Assembly: GCF_023094165.1 (NCBI RefSeq) | Contig: NZ_JALMDK010000008.1 | Location: forward strand, 62,001 to 126,000 | Direction: 5' to 3' | Length of the DNA: 64,000 nucleotides | Source of the DNA: Crossiella sp. S99.2 | GTDB lineage: Bacteria; Actinomycetota; Actinomycetes; Mycobacteriales; Pseudonocardiaceae | In this document: positions 17,637-25,473 of the stretch, one piece after another | Position numbering within the stretch: position 1 is the first letter of the stretch | How the letters are laid out: the number at the start of each line of letters is the position of its first letter | Position numbers and translations under genes: made by a program | The notes under the pieces: model-generated | Database searches by the model: none | What the model was told of the DNA's origin: nothing | The model's input: only the letters and a program-made list of their open reading frames with translations

Positions 17637-18448
17637 CGCGCCACCCCCGTGTTCGTCGGCATCCAGTGGGAGCGCCGGATCGTGGCTCCCGCCTCGTGCA
17701 GGCGGCTTGCGGCGCGGGCGGCGGTACGGGCCAGCTTGGTTCGATGCACCTTCGCCTCGGCGGGCAGGCCGTCGCTGAAGACCTGCGCGGTGTCCGGGTC
17801 TTCGGGCAAGCCCAGGCGGGCGGGTATCCCCAGCACGGTGTGGGCTTCCCGCACGCCGAGCTGGCCGGTGCCACACACCGCCAGGCCCAGTCGTTCCGTT
17901 GGGATCCGTTGGCGCAGCAGGGTGAGTGCTGGTTGTGCGGAGTGCAGGTGGCGTGGCACCGGGCGTACCGCGAGCAGGACCAGATCGGCGGCCTCCAGCA
18001 CCGGCCACGGCACCTCCGCCTCCGCGGTGAGCCGACCGCCGTCGACCAGAACATCCACCGGACCGTTGGGCATTGTGCCCAGCGCGGTGAGTGCCTGGGC
18101 CAGGCGCGTCCAGCCGCCCTCCTGCAGCGAGATCGCCTGCGCCGGATCGGCGAGCCCGGCCAGCAGCCGGGCCCGCGGCGCGGGAGGAACGGGTTGCAGG
18201 TGCGGGGCCAGCAGGTCGGCGGTGATGGTGGTGGTGTGGCGGGTCGCGGTGGAGAAGGACAGCAGTCCCTGGTCGGGGTGCAGCTTTCCGGTCAGCCACC
18301 ACGGGGATAGCCATCCGGTGGCCAGGTCGCCGCCGGCGGGGTCGCAGTCGGCGAGCACCAGCGGCGCCGGCCAGCCGTAGGTCAGAGCGGCCACCGTAGT
18401 GGTTGTGCCGGGCGAGGACTTGCCGGAGGTGATCACGATCAGGGCCAT
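17633..18448 (-). CDS. TadZ/CpaE-like P-loop ATPase
   Basis: A 271-residue MinD/ParA-like protein. The deviant P-loop is near the N-terminus (ITSGKSSPGTTTT, about 5-17), followed by VLADCDPAGGDLA with the catalytic-type Asp residues, and VLLAVRPVPRHLHSA later. TadZ/CpaE proteins localise the Tad apparatus in the cell. The signature Lys usually seen in KGGxGKT is shifted, the segment reading SGKSSPGTTTT. The start may be ATG 18448 or GTG 18451; a GGAGG site lies about 8-11 bases upstream. Overlaps TadA by 4 bases. Confidence 0.78.
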   Translation of the reverse strand: MALIVITSGKSSPGTTTTVAALTYGWPAPLVLADCDPAGGDLATGWLSPWWLTGKLHPDQGLLSFSTATRHTTTITADLLAPHLQPVPPAPRARLLAGLADPAQAISLQEGGWTRLAQALTALGTMPNGPVDVLVDGGRLTAEAEVPWPVLEAADLVLLAVRPVPRHLHSAQPALTLLRQRIPTERLGLAVCGTGQLGVREAHTVLGIPARLGLPEDPDTAQVFSDGLPAEAKVHRTKLARTAARAASRLHEAGATIRRSHWMPTNTGVAR

Positions 18449-18464
18449 CACGTTGCACACCTCC

Positions 18465-19151
18465 TTAGTTCCCGGGGCCGAGCACGGTGATGATCACCGG
18501 GCCGGCCGCGGCCGCGGTGGCCTTGTCGAGGTGCTCGGTGGCGATCACGACGTCGACGGTGACCGTGCCCTGCGCGGGCTCCCCGCCGATTCCGAACACC
18601 CGCGCCGGGAACCCGGCCCCGCGAAGGGCGGTCTCGACGGCCCCGGTCTGGCCAGAGACGACCGGGGTCACCAGGACCCGCTCGCCGGGGCGCAGACCAC
18701 GGGCAGGTAGGCCGGGTTTGCTGCCCAGGCCGAGAAGGTGCTGTCCCGCACCGGGAACCGGTGTGTCAGAGATCTGCTTCGGGGCGAGCACGCTGCCGGT
18801 GGTCAGCGTGGTCACCGCAGTCTTGCCGATGACCGCGGCCTGCTCTTCGGCCCGGATCATCTGTGCGGCCGGGTCTTGCACGATGTGGGCCACGGCCAGG
18901 TCGGCCTCGACGATGCGATGGCCCCACTCCACCGTGCGGGCCAGCACCAGCACGGCGACCCGGGCGTCGTAGGAGGCGATGAGCAGGTGGTTGCCGAAGC
19001 CCGCGGCGGTGGCCAGCACCACCGCGGTTCCCACCAACCACAACCGGCGGCGCCGTGGCAGACGCGCGGGGTTGCTCGGGCGGGGTGAGGGTGACTCCGG
19101 GGCGGTGGGCGCCGGGCCTGGGGTGGCAGTGGGCGGGAGTGGAGGTCTCAT
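18465..19151 (-). CDS. CpaB/RcpC-like SAF-domain pilus protein
   Basis: The 228-residue protein has a Pro-rich cytoplasmic head, one membrane helix (WLVGTAVVLATAAGFGNHLL, about 42-61) and then an SAF domain (RTVEWGHRIVEADLAVAHIV, and GSVLAPKQISDT) as in CpaB/RcpC, the periplasmic pilus assembly factors. The second half (RGLRPGERVLVTPVVSG onward) is the beta-rich part of the same family. It precedes the TadZ-like gene by 16 bases within the operon. Confidence 0.82.
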   Translation of the reverse strand: MRPPLPPTATPGPAPTAPESPSPRPSNPARLPRRRRLWLVGTAVVLATAAGFGNHLLIASYDARVAVLVLARTVEWGHRIVEADLAVAHIVQDPAAQMIRAEEQAAVIGKTAVTTLTTGSVLAPKQISDTPVPGAGQHLLGLGSKPGLPARGLRPGERVLVTPVVSGQTGAVETALRGAGFPARVFGIGGEPAQGTVTVDVVIATEHLDKATAAAAGPVIITVLGPGN

Positions 19152-19156
19152 GGTGT

Positions 19157-20119
19157 TCACCCCTTTCCTGATAACGCGGAACTCGCCGCTTGGTCGCGCC
19201 GGAGGGCCTGGGCCTCCACAACAGCCAGGGTCAGCTCGGCCCGGGAGACCAGATCGGGCAGCCGGCCCCCGGCGGGCGCAGTGCCGGTCGAACCGGCCCA
19301 GCTCACCGACCAGCTGATGGCGAACACCGCGCGGACCTGCTCGCCGGGTCGGCCGTGGGAGGAGCGCAGGTAGACGAAGTCGCAGGTAGGCGACGGGGCG
19401 TGCAGCCCGGCTGTGCGGGTGTACGGGGTGCCGGGACCTGTGCAGGTGCGGCCCTGGCCCATGCCGGAGTCGAAGGTCAGCGTCGTCGGGGTCGCGGTGA
19501 CCTGGGCCCACACCGGCCCGGCCTGCACCCGCTCCACCTGCGGCCGCCACACCACCGGCTCAGTCCACAACCAGGTGTGCTCGCCCACCACGGTCGCGCG
19601 GCGTCCGTCGGCCAGCTGCACGTCCGGGGACAACCGCGGCACCGGCAACGGCAACACCAACTGCTCAAACGCCTGGGCGGCCAGCTCGGCGGGGCTGGGC
19701 AGGATCGACACGGCCGTGACACCCGGGGCCGGGGTCGGGCCGGTCACCCAACTGCTGGCCATGCCGGGGCAGGTGCGGGTGTAGGCGGCCTTGCCGTCCC
19801 CGCCCAGCGACCCCGCGTGCCATTGGCCGAATTTGGCGAACATTTCCGACGGGCTGTGCGCGGCAGGAGAGTAGGTGCAGGCCGGTGCCGAACCGGCGTG
19901 ACCGCCGGAAGCACTCGCGCCACGACCGGCACGTCCCGGTTGGCCGGGTGCGGCGGCGCCGAGGTCCACGGTCGGGGCGCCGATGTAGCCGCGGTGATCG
20001 CCGGGGACCACGACGATCCGGCCATCCCGGTTCGGATCGGCCACCGCGGGCCTGTTGGCGGTGGCCGCGAGCAGCGCGGCGAGCACGGCCGCCGTGAGGA
20101 ACGTACGCCGGGCAGTCAT
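19157..20119 (-). CDS. Secreted hypothetical protein of the Tad operon
   Basis: The 320-residue product starts with a Sec signal (MTARRTFLTAAVLAALLAAT, cleavage probably near ANRPAVA, 20-28). The mature part has six or so Cys residues (for example SAPACTYS, RTCPGMAS, GRTCTGPG, PTCDFVYL) likely forming disulfides, a LADGRRATVVGEHTWLWTEP segment, and a Trp-rich C-terminus. Similar secreted proteins accompany actinobacterial Tad loci, but I do not recognise a named family. It overlaps the lipoprotein gene by 4 bases and may be an outer component of the pilus base. Confidence 0.75.
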   Translation of the reverse strand: MTARRTFLTAAVLAALLAATANRPAVADPNRDGRIVVVPGDHRGYIGAPTVDLGAAAPGQPGRAGRGASASGGHAGSAPACTYSPAAHSPSEMFAKFGQWHAGSLGGDGKAAYTRTCPGMASSWVTGPTPAPGVTAVSILPSPAELAAQAFEQLVLPLPVPRLSPDVQLADGRRATVVGEHTWLWTEPVVWRPQVERVQAGPVWAQVTATPTTLTFDSGMGQGRTCTGPGTPYTRTAGLHAPSPTCDFVYLRSSHGRPGEQVRAVFAISWSVSWAGSTGTAPAGGRLPDLVSRAELTLAVVEAQALRRDQAASSALSGKG

Positions 20120-20670
20120 CGGCAGGCGCCCCCACCGAAAACAACATCGGCGACACGCCACTGCCTGTCGGTGCCGCGTAGCAGCGTGGCGGTGACCGGA
20201 TTGCGAGGCACCCCAACGGTTTTCGGCTTTCCCGACTTGGCGTCGGCCTGCCCGCTGGTGCTGGCGTCCTGGCAGTCCTGCACCGTGGCCCGGTCTCCGG
20301 CGACCTGCACGCCGGTGATCCTGGCGGTGGTCGTTCCGTAGAGCACGACCGACTGTTCGCGCAGCAGTCCAAGCCCCTGAACCATCCTGCGTAGCTGTGG
20401 ATCCACCGCCACCTTGCTCAGGCTGGGCTGCCACTCCGGTTCCGGGCGCTTGTCGATGGTGCCGGCCAGCTGCCAGAAGTCGTGGTACACCGCAGTCACC
20501 GCCGCGGAGGCGTCCGGCAGGGCGCTCGTGGGCGACGCCTGCTGGGTCACCGGCGACGACTTCGCCGGTGGTGGGCTGGAACGCTCTTTGGGTGTGCAGG
20601 CACCGGAGAGCAGCAGGCCGGGCAACAGCACTCCGATGGCCGCCCGGCCCCTTCCGGTTGCGCTGGTCAT
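20116..20670 (-). CDS. Lipoprotein with NTF2-like domain
   Basis: The 184-residue protein has a lipobox LLLSGAC (about 19-25) after a short basic leader, then a Ser/Pro-rich linker and a compact domain beginning AAVTAVYHDFWQLAG and ending WRVADVVFGGGAC. That layout (helix, conserved aromatic, beta sheet, terminal Cys) resembles the NTF2-like actinobacterial lipoproteins. The lipoprotein at 22059-22655 has the same plan, so the two may be paralogues. It should sit on the outer face of the membrane, next to the pilus base. Confidence 0.78.
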   Translation of the reverse strand: MTSATGRGRAAIGVLLPGLLLSGACTPKERSSPPPAKSSPVTQQASPTSALPDASAAVTAVYHDFWQLAGTIDKRPEPEWQPSLSKVAVDPQLRRMVQGLGLLREQSVVLYGTTTARITGVQVAGDRATVQDCQDASTSGQADAKSGKPKTVGVPRNPVTATLLRGTDRQWRVADVVFGGGACR

Positions 20671-20710
20671 GGCTGACTCCGCTCCGGTCGGCGCGGCGAC
20701 TGCACCGCGG

Positions 20711-21346
20711 TCAATGGAAGATCACGACGAACAGTGCCCCGGCGATCAACGGCGGCCCGGCCGGAAACCCGGCTCCCTGGCCCCACCGGGCCCGCCCCGT
20801 GGCCAGCAGGGCGGCCGCGACCACCCCGGTCAGCAGGAACGACACCAGCAGTCCGCAGAACAGGTGCTCCCAGCCCAAGTAGCCCAGGAACAGCGCCAAG
20901 ACCGGCAGCAGCACCGCGTCGCCGCCGCCGAACCCGTCCGGGCGGACCAGATGCAGCCCAACTGTCACCAGGCCGACCACGGCCGCGGCGACCACACCGC
21001 GCCACACCCCGTCGAACCGGCCCACCTGCGCCGAGGCCACCGTGAGCAACACCAGTCCACCCAGCCCGAGCACAGCGGTAAGCGGGTGCGGCAGGCGCCG
21101 GTATAGCCAGTCGATCACGGCCAGCACCACGCCGAAGACCACCAGCCAGCACCACGCGAGAAGGTCCGGGGAACCAGGAAAACGCGCCCCACGCACCACC
21201 AAGGCCGACACCGCGGCCACACCCGCCCACACGCACAGGCGATGCACCGACCGCGGATCGCGGTCCGGGTCGAGCTGGTGGAGGCAGGCCAGCAGCACCG
21301 GGCCGGCGAGAAGACCAGCGGCCCCGCAGAGAACGGCCAGGAACAT
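20711..21346 (-). CDS. Type IV prepilin peptidase (A24 family)
   Basis: The 211-residue integral membrane protein has about six hydrophobic segments and the two catalytic aspartates of A24 peptidases: one in AVIDWLYRRLPH (about residue 79) and one in the GxGD box DGFGGGDAVLLP (about 140-148). It cleaves the leader of the small pilin and the TadE-like pseudopilins encoded further down the operon. The ATG follows GGAGG with an 8-base spacer. The N-methyltransferase domain of longer PilD proteins is absent, as normal for Tad systems. Confidence 0.88.
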   Translation of the reverse strand: MFLAVLCGAAGLLAGPVLLACLHQLDPDRDPRSVHRLCVWAGVAAVSALVVRGARFPGSPDLLAWCWLVVFGVVLAVIDWLYRRLPHPLTAVLGLGGLVLLTVASAQVGRFDGVWRGVVAAAVVGLVTVGLHLVRPDGFGGGDAVLLPVLALFLGYLGWEHLFCGLLVSFLLTGVVAAALLATGRARWGQGAGFPAGPPLIAGALFVVIFH

Positions 21347-21530
21347 CCTGCGCTCCTCCGTTCAGGTACCTCGCCATCAAGTCCTCCGTCCTGAGATCGG
21401 CAGCGATGAGTTTCAGCTGCGGAACCAGGTAACACGGGATCGGGATCGTGGTTGGCCCGACCAGCAGGCCAGAGTCAGGCGACGGCGACAGGAACATGCT
21501 CGGGGCACTCCCGCTGTGGCGACTGAGCAT
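21347..21530 (-). other. Ribosome-site-led leader ORF upstream of the prepilin peptidase
   Basis: ATG 21530 on the minus strand is preceded by a perfect GGAGGT with a 6-base spacer. The first 60 codons have coding-like third positions and include the segment TIPIPCYLVPQLKLIAADL. However the frame runs on through the whole peptidase gene in another phase, to 20667, so either it is a translated leader whose frame happens to stay open or the apparent start is accidental. No family resemblance. Confidence 0.35.
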
Positions 21531-21655
21531 GGTTTCACCTCCAGAAATGGCAAATTTCAAGATCCAAACTTGCTTACCTCACTTTGGTACACCGCCGCCC
21601 CCGTACTAGCGCCAACGCAACCATGGGATTCCGGGCCTCAATTCACCCGATCGGG

Positions 21656-21713
21656 CGGGTCGGCCACCCAGGGGGTGGGGGTGGCCGACCCGGGCACGAG
21701 CGTCTGCTCGTGC
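21656..21713. terminator. Two tandem hairpins upstream of the Tad operon
   Basis: CGGGTCGGCCACCC (21656-21669) pairs with GGGTGGCCGACCCG (21679-21692), 14 perfect base pairs around a G-rich 9-base loop. Immediately after it GCACGAGC (21694-21701) pairs with GCTCGTGC (21706-21713), 8 perfect base pairs. No coding region is here, and no converging gene pair needs a terminator, so regulatory DNA or RNA structure is as likely as termination. Confidence 0.5.
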
Positions 21714-21878
21714 GGTGGGGAGTGCCTACGGATCACGCCAGGTGTACAAATTCCTGGCACTTGTCAGGTCGCTCGCATCCCGACCGGGGTCGGCGGGCGA
21801 GAATCTGGTTCCTCCTGTTCTGATCCAGCCGAAGCGGTCATCGGCCTAACGAGTATCTGTCTACCGCAGACCCTCCCG

Positions 21879-22005
21879 CTAGTTTCAAGGCTAGTACGTG
21901 CACCTTTCTTGAGGTGTACGCCAGGTTCCTGTCGATCCAGGATTGCGACAGGAGAAACATCCCGCACTAGCCAAAAAGCTAGTGCGGACTCGCCTTGAAG
22001 CTAGT
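21879..22005. repeat. CTAGT motif cluster with inverted repeats
   Basis: CTAGT occurs at 21879, 21891, 21979 and 22001, with its complement ACTAG at 21966 (and once more at 21605). CGCACTAG (21963-21970) and CTAGTGCG (21979-21986) form an 8-bp inverted repeat around CCAAAAAG. GTGCACC and GGTGTAC nearby make another partial inverted repeat (21897-21919). This dense repeat pattern in a non-coding, AT-richer stretch looks like a protein-binding array, such as an origin, partition or transfer site. Confidence 0.5.
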
Positions 22006-22058
22006 GGGGCACCGTGGGTAATGCTGAGGCAGTCGCGAGGACAAGCAGCGGAGGGGCT

Positions 22059-22655
22059 ATGTCATTCACTCATCACAATGTTCGCGTCGGGGTCGTCGTC
22101 GCAGGCGTGGCCATGGTTGTTGTCTCATGCGGTCACGCCCCGAAAAATTTCACTGAGACCGCAGAACCGGCGACCATCACTCCCAGCTCGGTCGCGACTA
22201 CCTCGGCGCAAGCGAGGCCCGAACCGGGCCGGGTAGCCGGCGCCGATGGCGCGGCCGCACGCCAAGTGAAAGAGACGTATCTGGCCATGTGGCACCAGTT
22301 CACGATCGCCGCGGCCAGCGCGAACCAGCACGCGAGCGGCCTCTCCGCGCACGCCACCGGGGCAGCGCTGGTCGAGCTGCGTCAGATGCTCTACGCCGAT
22401 TCCATGGCCGGAAGAGTCACTCTGGGCAAGCCGGATCCCAATCCGCAGATCACAGCGGTACGAATCCCGGAGGTGCCACTGGAAGTCGACCTACTCGATT
22501 GCGTCAACACCTCGAACTGGCGCAAGTACAAAGCCAGGGACGGGCAAGTAGATGCAGTTCGACCCGACCGGATCCTGGCAAGCGCGACCGCGCGCAACAG
22601 CGAAGGAACGTGGAAGATCGCCACGCTCTCCCTTCGAGAGGTGGACTCCTGCTGA
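22059..22655 (+). CDS. Lipoprotein with NTF2-like domain
   Basis: ATG 22059 follows a GGAGGGG site; an upstream GTG at 22014 is possible but has none. The 198-residue product has a leader ending in a VVSC lipobox (Cys at about 24), a Thr/Ser/Pro-rich linker, and a domain starting VKETYLAMWHQFTIAAASA and ending DSC. A mid-domain DLLDCVNTSNW segment matches the VQDCQD region of the other lipoprotein (20116-20670), so the two look paralogous. It may be part of the surface apparatus. Confidence 0.75.
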   Translation: MSFTHHNVRVGVVVAGVAMVVVSCGHAPKNFTETAEPATITPSSVATTSAQARPEPGRVAGADGAAARQVKETYLAMWHQFTIAAASANQHASGLSAHATGAALVELRQMLYADSMAGRVTLGKPDPNPQITAVRIPEVPLEVDLLDCVNTSNWRKYKARDGQVDAVRPDRILASATARNSEGTWKIATLSLREVDSC

Positions 22656-22683
22656 TCTCGACCCCGGAGCGGCGGCCGCAAAA

Positions 22684-23028
22684 TTAGCGGACCGCTTGCC
22701 CTGGAGGGTGCACCACTGCCGAGTTCAGGCGCTGAACCAGGTTATCAGCCTTCTTTGTCAGGCCATAGCAAACTATGGACTGCGCGCCGATCGACATGTC
22801 CTCGCGCCAGATCAGCTGGTCATCCAACAGAATCTGCAAGGTCTTGTTGAGTACGCTGTCGTGCAGAATCTTACCTTGCGCGAGATCACCGTTCTGGATA
22901 GTCCTACGTAGCACCATGTAACGCAGGGGGCCGCCGTGCAGCGCGGCGAGCACGGCCGTCGACCACTCGGGGTGAAGTTGTCGAGTAGTGCGATAGATGC
23001 CTTGCCAGTCGATACGATTGCCCACCAC
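22684..23028 (-). CDS. HxlR-like winged-helix regulator
   Basis: GTG 23028 has AGGGAGGGGA directly upstream and is preferred over ATG 23061. The 114-residue protein has the HxlR pattern: WSTAVLAALHGGPLRYMVLR near the N-terminus, the recognition region LHDSVLNKTLQILLDDQLI, and a terminal LTKKADNLVQRL helix. The N-terminal Cys of redox- or aldehyde-sensing HxlR proteins is not present. It is a DNA-binding dimer by family. Target genes are unknown. Confidence 0.75.
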   Translation of the reverse strand: MVGNRIDWQGIYRTTRQLHPEWSTAVLAALHGGPLRYMVLRRTIQNGDLAQGKILHDSVLNKTLQILLDDQLIWREDMSIGAQSIVCYGLTKKADNLVQRLNSAVVHPPGQAVR

Positions 23029-23150
23029 AATCCCCTCCCTTGTTCGAGCGGCATCGTTCAACGGATCCCCAACCCGAATCGCCGCCGTTCCGCCGGAGGC
23101 CCGACGCCTCCGAGACTCAGTTCTGTCAGTTACCTTCGTGGTCGCATTTC

Positions 23151-23912
23151 TTAGGTGCGATTCCAGTGGTTCGCGTCTGGAAGTCGATCACCCACCCCCG
23201 AGTTCACCGTGGCGTCAGAGCCGAGAAATACGAGACACGTGCGATCTTCACTCATGCTCTTGGCCTCCAAGAGCGCCGCGTCTGCGTGCCGAAGCGCTTC
23301 GGTCAGGCCAATGGCGCATCCGTGGATCGCCGGGAAGAACGCCGCGCCGATCGACACGGTCACCTCCGAGATCATCACGGCGGTGCCCCGCCGAGCGTCA
23401 GGTGCGCGGACATCCAGTTCCCGCACCGCCTGACACATCTGGCGCGCCACGTCGATCGCGTCGTGCTCGTCGGTCACGGTGCACAGGGCGAGGAATTCAT
23501 CTCCGCCGTAGCGGCTGAGCACGTCCCCTCGCCGAACGGCGGCCCGGAGGGCGGTCGCCACGGCGCGGAGCACCTCGTCGCCGGCGAGGTGACCGCAGGT
23601 GTCGTTGATCTTCTTGAAGTTGTCGATGTCGAGGACCAGCAGCACCAGCGACGTTCCGCGGTCCGCGGCCACCCGCAATGCTTGCGGTGCCTCGACTTCC
23701 CATGCCCAACGGTCCGGAAGTCGGGTCAGGTGGTCGCGCCGAGCAGAGTCGAGCGCCTGGCCGCAGGCGTCACAGCGTGGTCCCGCGCCAACGCTCGTCG
23801 GCACCCCGTCCTCGGCCATGCGTGGGATGGGAGCTGGCGCCCCGCCAAGCTCGGCGTCAGGCTCAGGTCCCGCATGGCCGTCGTGGCCGAAAGATGCCGC
23901 CTGCGTACGCAC
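23151..23912 (-). CDS. Diguanylate cyclase-type GGDEF protein
   Basis: The 253-residue protein starts at GTG 23912 with a GGGAGG site 7 bases away. The N-terminal 55 residues include CDACGQALD, a lone CxxC. The GGDEF domain (about 60-220) shows RDHLTRLPDR, DIDNFKKINDTCGHLAGDE and the active-site RYGGDEFLAL. The metal-binding Asp and the GGDEF loop are intact, so it can be expected to make cyclic di-GMP. There is no RxxD inhibitory site just before the motif. No PAS or membrane sensor is attached. Confidence 0.85.
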   Translation of the reverse strand: MRTQAASFGHDGHAGPEPDAELGGAPAPIPRMAEDGVPTSVGAGPRCDACGQALDSARRDHLTRLPDRWAWEVEAPQALRVAADRGTSLVLLVLDIDNFKKINDTCGHLAGDEVLRAVATALRAAVRRGDVLSRYGGDEFLALCTVTDEHDAIDVARQMCQAVRELDVRAPDARRGTAVMISEVTVSIGAAFFPAIHGCAIGLTEALRHADAALLEAKSMSEDRTCLVFLGSDATVNSGVGDRLPDANHWNRT

Positions 23913-24158
23913 CGCCGTGCCTCCCTGGGACTGCTGATCCGTGCTTGACGCCTTCCGCTGCGCAGGACCAGCCAGAACTGCCCTGCACCGTTTTGAGTCA
24001 CTTGATCTTCATGTGGTCAGAAACGTGGATACTGGCAGCATGGTAGGCACACCCGGGCGCATCTGAACAGGAATGAACCCGATCGGGGGATCGTCTGCAA
24101 AACCGTACAGGCGTTTGATGGTGTTGGGGAACGGGGCGGAGGCTTCGGAGGTGACGGC

Positions 24159-24917
24159 GTGGTCAACAGCAGTCGACCACGGTTTTCCGCGGTGCTGAAT
24201 GAGCTGTGCACCGCGGCTGATTCAGCGCGCCTGGGGCAGTTCTCGAACACCTGGCTGGCCGAGACCATCGGCGTCAGCCAGAGCTTCATCACCCAACTTC
24301 GCCGAGGACAGCGGGATCCGGGACTGGACACCGTCGAAGCGCTGGCAACCGCGTTCGATGTGCACCCGGCCCACTTCGTCGGTGGTCGGCGCGACCGCAC
24401 GCCGACCAGCCTGCCTCGGCGGCCGTTCCGAGAGAAGTTGAACGTCCTCTTCGCCCTGGTCCACCCAGCAGGCAAGGGCGAGTTGAGCCACGACGCCGTG
24501 GTCGCCAAGGTGCGCAAGCGCGGCGAGGAACCGGGAGGTGAGGGGTGGACGATCTCGCCGAACACGATCGCCGATCTGCGCACCGGCAAGAACCTGAATC
24601 CCCGCCTGCGCCACATGATCATGCTGGCCGAGGCGTTCGGCGCCGACCCGGCCTACTTCTTCGACGAGGAGCTGGCCGAACGGATGGAGTCCCAGCTCAG
24701 GAACCTCTGGCTGATGAAGGACCTCGGCGTGGAGTCGCTCATCCTGCGCGCCACCGGACAACCGGCGAACATTCGGGACGAGGTCTATCTCGCGCTGGCC
24801 AAGGCCCTCAAGCCCAGCGCCGAGGCCCAGCACGCGGCCAGGCAGGCCATCGATGACCCCGGCGCCGCAGCCGACAGTGGCGGTGTGGCGGAAACAGACC
24901 GGCAGCCGCCGGGGTGA
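24159..24917 (+). CDS. HTH (XRE-type) regulator with two helix-turn-helix units
   Basis: GTG 24159 has GGAGGT 6 bases upstream. The 252-residue protein carries an XRE-like HTH in residues about 30-60 (TIGVSQSFITQLRRGQRDP) and a second one around 125-150 (WTISPNTIADLRTGKN, LNPRLRHMIMLAEAF). It forms a tight unit with the following ImmA/IrrE peptidase (4-base gap) and the DUF6545 membrane protein, a widespread actinobacterial trio. By analogy the peptidase may cleave this regulator, but no experiment is known to me for this family. Confidence 0.8.
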   Translation: MVNSSRPRFSAVLNELCTAADSARLGQFSNTWLAETIGVSQSFITQLRRGQRDPGLDTVEALATAFDVHPAHFVGGRRDRTPTSLPRRPFREKLNVLFALVHPAGKGELSHDAVVAKVRKRGEEPGGEGWTISPNTIADLRTGKNLNPRLRHMIMLAEAFGADPAYFFDEELAERMESQLRNLWLMKDLGVESLILRATGQPANIRDEVYLALAKALKPSAEAQHAARQAIDDPGAAADSGGVAETDRQPPG

Positions 24918-24921
24918 GGGC

Positions 24922-25473
24922 ATGAGGGGGCGGCAGCTACGCGAACTCCGCGACGGACTGATCCAGGAACTGGCCCTGGATCGGTCGGCTACCACGGAGA
25001 CCGTGTGCATCCGGCTGTGCGAGGTGGTGGCGAACAGGCTGCAGCGACCGATCTACCTGCGCTTCCAGCCGCTCGGCGACGTGCTCAGCGGCGTGTCGGC
25101 GATGGGGCAGGACGGCGCGTACGCCGTGCTCGTCACCACGGCTCGAAGCTGGACGCACCGCGTACTCATCCTGCTGCACGAACTCGCGCACATGCTCTGC
25201 GGCCACCAGCACATCGTCCTGAACACTCAGGAAGCTGATCAGCTCCTCCACCCGGACCTGTCCGAGGAGACGCTCACCGTGATCGCCCAGCGGACCGTCT
25301 GGTCCAACGCCGACGAGCACGAGGCCGAGCACGTGGCCGGCGTTCTCATGCAGGGCCTGCTCGACTGGGCACACCAGCAGGACATCGAGCCGTTTCGGCC
25401 CGCGGACGATGACCGAGTTGCTGGGGTCTGGCACATGCTGATCTTCAACCCGAAGCGCGACAGCCATGAGTAA
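24922..25473 (+). CDS. ImmA/IrrE-family zinc metallopeptidase
   Basis: The 183-residue protein starts at ATG 24922 beside a GAGGG site. Its zinc motif is LLHELAHMLCGHQH (about 93-106), with the third ligand Glu probably in ADEHEAEHVAG (about 149-159). ImmA/IrrE enzymes inactivate partner HTH repressors by cleavage; the partner here is likely the preceding gene. The end overlaps the start of the DUF6545 gene by 8 bases. Annotators sometimes label this family toxin component. Confidence 0.82.
   Translation: MRGRQLRELRDGLIQELALDRSATTETVCIRLCEVVANRLQRPIYLRFQPLGDVLSGVSAMGQDGAYAVLVTTARSWTHRVLILLHELAHMLCGHQHIVLNTQEADQLLHPDLSEETLTVIAQRTVWSNADEHEAEHVAGVLMQGLLDWAHQQDIEPFRPADDDRVAGVWHMLIFNPKRDSHE

Noticed and set aside
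16161..18380. A long plus-strand frame opposite the TadA and TadZ genes
   Set aside because: Gly/Gln/Val-rich low-complexity translation and no ribosome site; a shadow of the Tad genes.
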